From: a virus
DNA: 43,842 nt
Direction: 5' to 3' (one strand)
IMG/VR virus record: IMGVR_UViG_3300027706_000020
Location: 1 to 43,842 of that record
Shown: positions 38,467 to 42,683 of the stretch, in pieces
How the letters are laid out: every line of letters starts with the position of its first letter
Position numbering within the stretch: the stretch's first letter is position 1
Translations under genes and position numbers: made by a program
The notes under the pieces: model-generated
Databases searched by the model: none
Told to the model about the DNA's origin: nothing
The model's input: the letters and a program-made list of their open reading frames with translations, nothing else

Positions 38467-38539
38467 GAGAAGATCGTTGCCGACACGCTGGTATTTTCCA
38501 CTTCCATCATTTGATTACCGCCATGCCGGGTCCGGGGGG

Positions 38540-38623
38540 TTAGAAATCCCAAACGAACCCTTTGGGCATCTCCCCCGACTTGAGGATCGAAAGTAACTGC
38601 GCGCGGTTTTTGGCTACTGTCAT
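38540..38623 (-). CDS. Very small hypothetical ORF
   Basis: A 27-codon frame (MTVAKNRAQLLSILKSGEMP ...) starts at ATG 38623 with GGGAG 8 bp upstream and ends at TAA 38540. It is helical then aromatic (FVWDF). Good ribosome site and position between 38707 and 38466 in the same direction support translation; its size and lack of relatives keep the call weak. It might be the true N-terminus of the frame at 38305-38514 after a frameshift. Confidence 0.4.
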   Translation of the reverse strand: MTVAKNRAQLLSILKSGEMPKGFVWDF

Positions 38624-38706
38624 CGTGTACTCCCTGCGCCCGATCCCGGCGGCGCTCCCGATAGAGCTTGGCGCTCCGCGATGCCCCCGCGCGGCACTCC
38701 GCAGCG

Positions 38707-39186
38707 TCACGCTGAAGCACTGCGAATGTTGGCTTCCGCCATGAAGAGATCACGCGCTTCCGCGATCATGTGGTTCCATTTCCACCCTTCGACGAGTGCC
38801 TTGTGCATCAGCGATGCCAACAGCAATTCGGCCAGCCTTTCCTTGGTGACGGCGCCGGGGTCACCGGTGCCTTCATCGAAGGCTGTCAACGCGATATCGG
38901 CGAGACGTACAAACGCCTCGTCGTAGATCGGCAAAGTGGGGAGGGGGTCAGCGTCGGGGTCGAAAAAGATGACTTCGCATTGCCGCGAAAGGGCATAATT
39001 TCCGACCTGCTGAACGGCCAAGTTTTTATCCTGGCTGAGAAGCTCAGCCAGAACGAAAAATCGATCGCTCTTTCCTTCTTTGTCTTGGGGATTGTGGTAG
39101 GAACCGATGCTTTTTCGCACTTCACCTGCGCTTTTTGGCGGCAGATGAAGTGTAGAGAGCGTCATGAGCCGTGAAATATTGTCCAT
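38707..39186 (-). CDS. Hypothetical 159-aa protein
   Basis: Unrecognised. It has LHLPPKSAGEVRKSIGSYHN (about residues 14-33), FFVLAELLSQDKNLAVQQVG (about 43-62), an acidic FFDPDADPLPTLP (about 74-86), and helical stretches to the end (LAELLLASLMHKALVEGWKW, about 118-137). AAAGGACAGG stands before ATG 39186. It is transcribed leftward from P10, which carries the phage palindrome, and its 5' side adjoins the repeat-rich origin-like region, so a role in replication start or its control is possible. Confidence 0.7.
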   Translation of the reverse strand: MDNISRLMTLSTLHLPPKSAGEVRKSIGSYHNPQDKEGKSDRFFVLAELLSQDKNLAVQQVGNYALSRQCEVIFFDPDADPLPTLPIYDEAFVRLADIALTAFDEGTGDPGAVTKERLAELLLASLMHKALVEGWKWNHMIAEARDLFMAEANIRSASA

Positions 39187-39228
39187 TTTCCTGTCCTTTC
39201 CCAGGGTTGAAGAAATCCATTCAGGCCA

Positions 39229-39268
39229 AGTGTAACGGATTTACCCGCTTCGATCAAACGCAAATGCG
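39229..39268 (-). promoter_or_regulatory. Promoter P10, palindrome just upstream of the -35
   Basis: On the minus strand TTGATC (39257-39252), 17-bp spacer, TACACT (39234-39229). The palindrome CGCAAATGCG at 39259-39268 ends 1 bp upstream of the -35, the same placing as in P12. A further half site (AAATGCG) lies at 39274-39280. It drives the 159-aa gene. Confidence 0.72.
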
Positions 39269-39365
39269 CCGGTAAATGCGGTGTTGCTCAAATGCCATAG
39301 TTAAGGATTGGTTAACAAAAATGTGGCAAGGCGGGTATGGTATGCTGACCTAACGAATTTCCGGT

Positions 39366-39467
39366 CAAAAGCCGGTCAAAGCCGGGAAAGTATTGGAAAC
39401 ATTGGCATTACCGTTCGGGCAAAAAAGCCAATGTTTTCAATACCCTCACCACTTTGACCGGCTTTTG
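39366..39467. repeat. Large two-part inverted repeat in an AT-rich, origin-like region
   Basis: Outer arms 39366-39381 and 39452-39467 (CAAAAGCCGGTCAAAG) pair perfectly over 16 bp. Inner arms 39390-39406 and 39427-39443 pair over 17 bp with one mismatch. Both sides have an 8-nt gap, so the folded form is symmetric, with a 20-nt loop at 39407-39426. The core GGTCAAA/TTTGACC is repeated again at 39363, 39515 and 39527. No gene covers it. Confidence 0.85.
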
Positions 39468-39514
39468 AAATTCTACTTTGTGAAATTTGCAAACGAAATC
39501 AATATGTTCCCAGG

Positions 39515-39540
39515 TTTGACCGGCTTTTTGACCGGCTTTT
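39515..39540. repeat. Overlapping TTTGACCGGCTTTT repeats
   Basis: TTTGACCGGCTTTT occurs at 39515-39528 and 39527-39540 (12-bp step), at 39454-39467 within the inverted repeat, and inverted at 39367-39380. Such iteron-like copies in both directions within about 180 bp are typical of initiator- or regulator-binding regions. Confidence 0.75.
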
Positions 39541-39586
39541 GGCGAAACCCCGGTCACACACTTTATGGTGTGACCGGTGGTTCGCC
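39541..39586. repeat. Hairpin/cruciform element
   Basis: CCGGTCACAC (39550-39559) pairs with GTGTGACCGG (39568-39577) around an 8-nt loop, and outer GGCGAA (39541-39546) pairs with TTCGCC (39581-39586). The stem reaches about 19 positions with two mismatches. It lies 21 bp after the stop of the leftward gene at 39608, with no T-run in either direction, so a terminator of ordinary type is unlikely. Confidence 0.7.
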
Positions 39587-39607
39587 ATAATGTCTCAATC
39601 CCCTGGC

Positions 39608-40081
39608 CTAAGTCCGCGATACCTCGTTCGTGGCGCATACGTGCGCCAAGACTTTCAGCGCTTCCCTGACAGTCACGCCACGCCGAAGCCCAAAGCGTTC
39701 GTCGATTTCCGCGACAAACCGGCACGCCCATTCAGGCAACGAGAACTCATTGGCGAACTCGTTGGGGTCTTTCGGACGCCAGTAGCCCCCTACCACGGTC
39801 GCATCGATCCTGTGCCGCTCCCGGAGATACACGGCAATTGGGCAGCGATCGGGCGAAGTCGAGACGGCAAACGTATCGTCATCGTAATTTTGCTGAGTCG
39901 CCAACCAAACGACAAAGTCGGCTTGGTCGATGGCGTTGCCAAGGGACGATTTCAGTTCCGAAATAACCGCAAGAATATTGCGGTGGGCGTCTTGGCTACA
40001 CGGCAGCATTCCAAGATGACGATGCAGTGCGCGCGCCGCCGCCAGGGTTTCCAACGTCTCTTTGATCGGTAGCTTTTCCAC
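39608..40081 (-). CDS. Hypothetical 157-aa protein
   Basis: Unrecognised. It has a helical N-terminal half (KETLETLAAARALHRHLGML; AHRNILAVISELKSSLGNAI) and a mixed C-terminal half with ATVVGGYWRPKDPNEFANEF (about residues 93-112) and EWACRFVAEIDERFGLRRGV. GTG start at 40081 with GGGAG upstream. It is the last gene of the leftward small-gene unit starting at 41189 and ends next to the hairpin of the origin-like region. Confidence 0.65.
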   Translation of the reverse strand: MEKLPIKETLETLAAARALHRHLGMLPCSQDAHRNILAVISELKSSLGNAIDQADFVVWLATQQNYDDDTFAVSTSPDRCPIAVYLRERHRIDATVVGGYWRPKDPNEFANEFSLPEWACRFVAEIDERFGLRRGVTVREALKVLAHVCATNEVSRT

Positions 40082-40106
40082 GTTTGACTCCCTTCAGGAA
40101 GGTTTG

Positions 40107-40131
40107 ACGGCCGGGCAAATCGCTCGGCCGT
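40107..40131. repeat. Intergenic GC hairpin, copy 1 (variant)
   Basis: ACGGCCGGGC (40107-40116), loop AAATC, and GCTCGGCCGT (40122-40131), followed on the plus strand by TTCGCCTTTT. It stands 9 bp after the stop of the leftward gene 40140-40352. It is a variant of the two hairpins at 40395 and 40761. Confidence 0.75.
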
Positions 40132-40139
40132 TTCGCCTT

Positions 40140-40352
40140 TTATGCAAGAAAGTCCCAGTCATCCAAGACGGTGCGCCCCGCGGTAGTGATTACCAGCCCG
40201 TCGCGTCCGAACGTGACGAGGCCCGCGTTTAACAGGCGTTCGATCCGGCGCCGCGGGGTATCGCGGTCGCGATGGTAACTCCCGCCGGCGTCGGTGATGC
40301 GCTCGATTTCGCGCAGTGTCGAGCGGGTTGAGCGGTTGTACAGGGGATGCAT
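40140..40352 (-). CDS. Small winged-helix-like protein
   Basis: This 70-aa protein starts at ATG 40352 (GGAG 8 bp upstream). STLREIERITDAGGSYHRDR and TPRRRIERLLNAGLVTFGRD, then GLVITTAGRTVLDDW, fit a helix-helix-wing layout as in small winged-helix DNA-binding proteins, where LLNAGLV...ITTAGR is a usual wing. It may be a regulator, a second candidate for control of phage promoters. The longer frame from 40373 lacks a ribosome site. Confidence 0.65.
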   Translation of the reverse strand: MHPLYNRSTRSTLREIERITDAGGSYHRDRDTPRRRIERLLNAGLVTFGRDGLVITTAGRTVLDDWDFLA

Positions 40353-40374
40353 TGTAGTTACTCCGAGGCTCATC

Positions 40375-40427
40375 AGGCGGCGCCTAACGCCGCGACGGCC
40401 GGGCGGTTGCCCGGCCGTTTCGCCTTG
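40375..40427. repeat. 53-bp direct repeat with GC hairpin, copy A
   Basis: Bases 40375-40427 are the same as 40741-40793. Inside, ACGGCCGGGC (40395-40404) and GCCCGGCCGT (40409-40418) form a perfect 10-bp stem with a GGTT loop. It fills the space between two leftward genes, 10 bp after the stop at 40428. On the plus strand it is followed by TTCGCCTT; on the coding side there is no T-run. Confidence 0.9.
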
Positions 40428-40715
40428 CTAGTTGAACTGGCCGACCGCGACAAACCATGCCGGATGATCCTGCGGCAGGATGGGGCGCAGGAAATCGGAC
40501 GTGATCGCGTTGAGTTCGTCGCAGAGAACGTCTTGCGATCCTCGGCCGCCGTTGATTTCCAAAGCGACTAATCCGCCGGCAACGAACGTTGCCATGACAC
40601 GTTTGCCGCTCAGGAAACTGCATGGCCAAAGCGCGCCGGGTCGCTGGGCCCATTCCGCCGTATCGCGAGCGGATAGCCAGATGGTGACGCGCGCGGGTTC
40701 GATCTGGTATTTCAT
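40428..40715 (-). CDS. Hypothetical 95-aa protein
   Basis: Unrecognised. It reads as a beta-rich small domain: VTIWLSARDTAEWAQRPGAL (about residues 10-29), CSFLSGKRVMATFVAGGLVA (about 33-52), ITSDFLRPILPQDHPAWFVA (about 71-90). Its style resembles small phage proteins that bind or modify host factors, without direct evidence. ATG 40715 has GAGGG upstream. It is flanked on both sides by copies of the 53-bp repeat. Confidence 0.68.
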   Translation of the reverse strand: MKYQIEPARVTIWLSARDTAEWAQRPGALWPCSFLSGKRVMATFVAGGLVALEINGGRGSQDVLCDELNAITSDFLRPILPQDHPAWFVAVGQFN

Positions 40716-40740
40716 CGTTTCGGCCCTCCCTAGGCCATCG

Positions 40741-40793
40741 AGGCGGCGCCTAACGCCGCGACGGCCGGGCGGTTGCCCGGCCGTTTCGCCTTG
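40741..40793. repeat. 53-bp direct repeat with GC hairpin, copy B
   Basis: Exact copy of 40375-40427. The stem ACGGCCGGGC (40761-40770) with GCCCGGCCGT (40775-40784) lies 11 bp after the stop of the leftward gene at 40795. The repeated form suggests duplication of a gene-plus-hairpin cassette boundary. Confidence 0.9.
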
Positions 40794-40794
40794 G

Positions 40795-41010
40795 TCACAC
40801 GTCGATGGCTTTCCAGCCTGACGCATTTAAGTGTGGCGGTGGCGGCAGTAGCAGCGAGCGCACGTGCCGCAATCCGATTTCCATTTCGTCCGGGTTGAAC
40901 GGACGCCCGAGGTAGGCGAGCATGACTTGAAACGCCCGCCCCCCAATGTCGTCGGAAAGGTGCGCAAGCGCGCAAGCCGTGACGTATTCCCGATAGGTGA
41001 TCGGCGGCAT
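40795..41010 (-). CDS. Hypothetical 71-aa protein
   Basis: Unrecognised. ITYREYVTACALAHLSDDIG and GRAFQVMLAYLGRPFNPDEM form a helical body, followed by a Pro-rich turn (LLLPPPPHLN). GGAG is 8 bp before ATG 41010, with the same GGAGTAAC leader as the gene at 40140-40352. It starts 5 bp after the stop of the 57-aa gene upstream and is followed by repeat copy B. Confidence 0.65.
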   Translation of the reverse strand: MPPITYREYVTACALAHLSDDIGGRAFQVMLAYLGRPFNPDEMEIGLRHVRSLLLPPPPHLNASGWKAIDV

Positions 41011-41015
41011 GGCGG

Positions 41016-41189
41016 TTACTCCGGCCGGCGGGCAGTGGCCCATTCGGCCGTCAGGATGCCCTTGGCGCCGAGCAACCGGACAAGCTCGGCAGCCCATGCC
41101 GCGGCCCGCCCGGGCTTGTTGCAGTCGGCGTACGCAATGGCTTTGGCCAGCGCCCGGTTGAGCGCTGCGCGGTCGGCGGTAGCAGTCAT
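41016..41189 (-). CDS. Hypothetical 57-aa protein, first of the accessory unit
   Basis: Unrecognised. It is Ala-rich and helical (ATADRAALNRALAKAIAYAD; AAAWAAELVRLLGAKGILTA). GGGAG precedes ATG 41189 with 9-bp spacing. It follows a long leader of about 300 nt from P11 that ends in a large hairpin just before the ribosome site, so its translation may be controlled. The longer frame upstream runs through repeats and promoter sequence and is unlikely to be coding. Confidence 0.62.
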   Translation of the reverse strand: MTATADRAALNRALAKAIAYADCNKPGRAAAWAAELVRLLGAKGILTAEWATARRPE

Positions 41190-41206
41190 CGTGGTTTCTC
41201 CCGTGG

Positions 41207-41267
41207 AACATTGGCGTTCCGCGATGCCTCCCCGGCGAGCGGGGAGGCATACCGCAACGTCAATGTT
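41207..41267 (-). promoter_or_regulatory. Large hairpin in the leader of the accessory unit
   Basis: Outer arms AACATTG (41207-41213) and CAATGTT (41261-41267), a partly paired 10-bp middle, and a perfect inner stem ATGCCTCCCC (41224-41233) with GGGGAGGCAT (41241-41250), loop 7 nt. In leftward RNA the hairpin ends about 18 nt before ATG 41189, next to the ribosome site. It could be an attenuator or translational control element. Confidence 0.65.
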
Positions 41268-41489
41268 GAGTTCCCCCGGAGGCCGGGGATCGAGCGCTCG
41301 ACTGACTGTTGCCAGCCTGCCCATGTCGCGGGTTCGATTGGTGCCGCGTTCGCCTCGTTCGCTGGTTAGGTGCCGGGCCGGCGATCCGCCCTTGGTGGTT
41401 GCCGGCTCTGGTCTTGGCCCCCTGCTCTCCCGGCAACTGGAGGCAGGGTTCCGCGAGGGTCCCAGGACGGGACTTGTCGCATTGGCGCT

Positions 41490-41518
41490 ACAGTAGACCG
41501 CCGCCGATGCGCCGTCAA
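41490..41518 (-). promoter_or_regulatory. Promoter P11 with one-mismatch palindrome, ahead of the accessory unit
   Basis: On the minus strand TTGACG (41518-41513), 17-bp spacer, TACTGT (41495-41490). The spacer holds CGCATCGGCG (41511-41502), the phage palindrome with one change, 1 bp after the -35 as in P2. RNA would run about 300 nt before the first start codon at 41189; that stretch (41190-41489) holds no convincing gene. Confidence 0.65.
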
Positions 41519-41578
41519 GCCGAAAAAGATAAAATGCGAGGCAAATGCGTCCCACAATGATGAACGCGCATGTATGTC

Positions 41579-41658
41579 GTGTTGCCAAAACGCAACAAGT
41601 GTTGCCAAACTGCAACAGATGTTGCCAAAGCGCAACAGGTGTTGCATTTGCGCCCAAC
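41579..41658. repeat. Tandem 20-bp iterons with internal dyad (TGTTGC-N6-GCAACA)
   Basis: Three units of exactly 20 bp (41579-41598, 41599-41618, 41619-41638) share GTTGCCAAA and GCAACA; each has the dyad TGTTGC-N6-GCAACA, with one base changed at the right arm edge in some. A fourth, divergent unit (41639-41658) reads GTTGCATTTGCG, which blends the iteron start with a near copy of the phage palindrome. The 20-bp step puts sites on one DNA face. This is a binding array in the 733-bp gene-free region. Confidence 0.88.
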
Positions 41659-41750
41659 GGTTTGCCCTCGCGCGCGAAAAGACCGGGGGTGGGGTAGGGG
41701 TAGGGTTCCGCGTGCGCGGGCGCGGGCGTGATCACGGAAACCTCCATAGG

Positions 41751-41831
41751 CGAAAAGGCACTTAGAAACCAATGTTAATCGTCGCTTAGCTTTCTCTCCA
41801 CAGACGAAAAAGTACCCGAAAACCAACACTA
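41751..41831. repeat. Imperfect 27-bp direct repeats
   Basis: 41751-41777 and 41805-41831 both follow the pattern CGAAAA..AC...AAACCAA...TA. They match at 18 of 27 positions and all nine differences are transitions. They lie in an AT-richer stretch before P12, with TTATCC nearby at 41850. No gene covers this part. Confidence 0.5.
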
Positions 41832-41876
41832 GCCCTCAACTAGGCTGTTTATCCGGGGCTAACGATTTCGGCCCAT

Positions 41877-41916
41877 CGCAATTGCGGTTGACAATATGAA
41901 GGCCAGATGTTATGTA
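41877..41916 (+). promoter_or_regulatory. Promoter P12, palindrome just upstream of the -35, ahead of the terminase genes
   Basis: CGCAATTGCG (41877-41886), 1 bp, TTGACA (41888-41893), 17-bp spacer, TATGTA (41911-41916). The expected RNA start is at or next to 41923, the ATG of the small terminase gene, so the mRNA would be leaderless or nearly so. The palindrome placing matches P10. Confidence 0.78.
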
Positions 41917-41922
41917 AGCGGT

Positions 41923-42468
41923 ATGACGAGCGCACTCACCACGATCCAGGCTCCGGTCGAATTTGGCCCGGCGATGACGTCGCTGAACGAACGGCAGCGC
42001 GCATTTGTGATCGCTTTGAACAACTCAGGGTTGGAAAACGCCACGCAGGCGGCCCGGCTTGCCGGCTACAGTCAGAAAGGCGCTTCCGTCACGGCGCACC
42101 GCCTGATGCACAGCAAGAATATCCAGGACGCCATCCGCGAAGATGCCCGAGCCCGGCTGGCCTCCCTGGTACCCGGCGCTCTGCGGGTGTTGCAGGACAC
42201 CATCGACAACGAGACGCATCCGGACCGGCTCAAAGCGGCGCTGTCCATCCTCAACCGCACCGGCATCAACGAGGTGATGGAGCGCAACGTGAAAGTCGAA
42301 GTCACGATGACCACCGACCAGAAGCTCGCTCGGATCGGCGAGTTGGCCGAAAAACTCGGCCTCGACCCGAAAGTTCTCCTCGGGAACGTCGAGGTCCCGG
42401 TCGTCGATGCCGAGTTCGAGGAGGTCAAGGAACCATCCGGCCTCAACGGTTTGGAAGGGCTGGTGTGA
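41923..42468 (+). CDS. terS: Terminase small subunit
   Basis: This 181-aa protein has the small-terminase HTH region: LNERQRAFVIALNNSGLENA (about residues 20-39) and TQAARLAGYSQKGASVTAHR (about 40-59), followed by a helical oligomerisation part and an acidic tail. TerS rings recognise the packaging site and stimulate TerL. Start ATG 41923 has no ribosome site and coincides with the predicted RNA start of P12; ATG 41974 is an alternative. The frame to 41896 would start inside the promoter. The GTG of the next gene overlaps its end. Confidence 0.85.
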   Translation: MTSALTTIQAPVEFGPAMTSLNERQRAFVIALNNSGLENATQAARLAGYSQKGASVTAHRLMHSKNIQDAIREDARARLASLVPGALRVLQDTIDNETHPDRLKAALSILNRTGINEVMERNVKVEVTMTTDQKLARIGELAEKLGLDPKVLLGNVEVPVVDAEFEEVKEPSGLNGLEGLV

Positions 42469-42683
42469 CCGTCAGCGCTCTCTGCGAGGAACTGTGGGCG
42501 GTCGCCCTCACCAAGAGCGGCGAGGAACGGTTGGAACTGGAATGCCTGGCCGAGGATTACATGGAGTTGGTTAACGCCTATCTGGAAAAGCCGACGCCGG
42601 CACTGGAGCATGAAATGTTGGTTGCCCAGGGGATGATCGGGCAGGCGATCGAACGATACCGAGGCCGCTTCTATGACGCTTGA
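42465..42683 (+). CDS. Small hypothetical protein between the terminase genes
   Basis: This 72-aa protein (GTG start) is acidic and helical: SALCEELWAVALTKSGEERL (about residues 3-22), ECLAEDYMELVNAYLEKPTP, LVAQGMIGQAIERYRGRFYD. It overlaps terS by 4 bp (GTGTGA context) and terL by 11 bp, so all three are tightly coupled. Small genes in this place are frequent in phages without known function; a packaging accessory is likely. It has no longer alternative. Confidence 0.68.
   Translation: MTVSALCEELWAVALTKSGEERLELECLAEDYMELVNAYLEKPTPALEHEMLVAQGMIGQAIERYRGRFYDA

Noticed and set aside
41579-41658. Iterons as a CRISPR array
   Set aside because: Units are contiguous 20-bp tandem copies without spacers, and no cas genes are present.
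41016-41747. 243-aa version of the accessory gene starting at 41747
   Set aside because: It would translate the iteron array, promoter P11 and the leader hairpin; only the last 57 codons have a ribosome site and protein-like composition.
442-41916. The palindrome as a host LexA (SOS) box
   Set aside because: Alphaproteobacterial LexA sites are GTTC-N7-GTTC direct repeats; CGCA-N2-TGCG does not resemble them.
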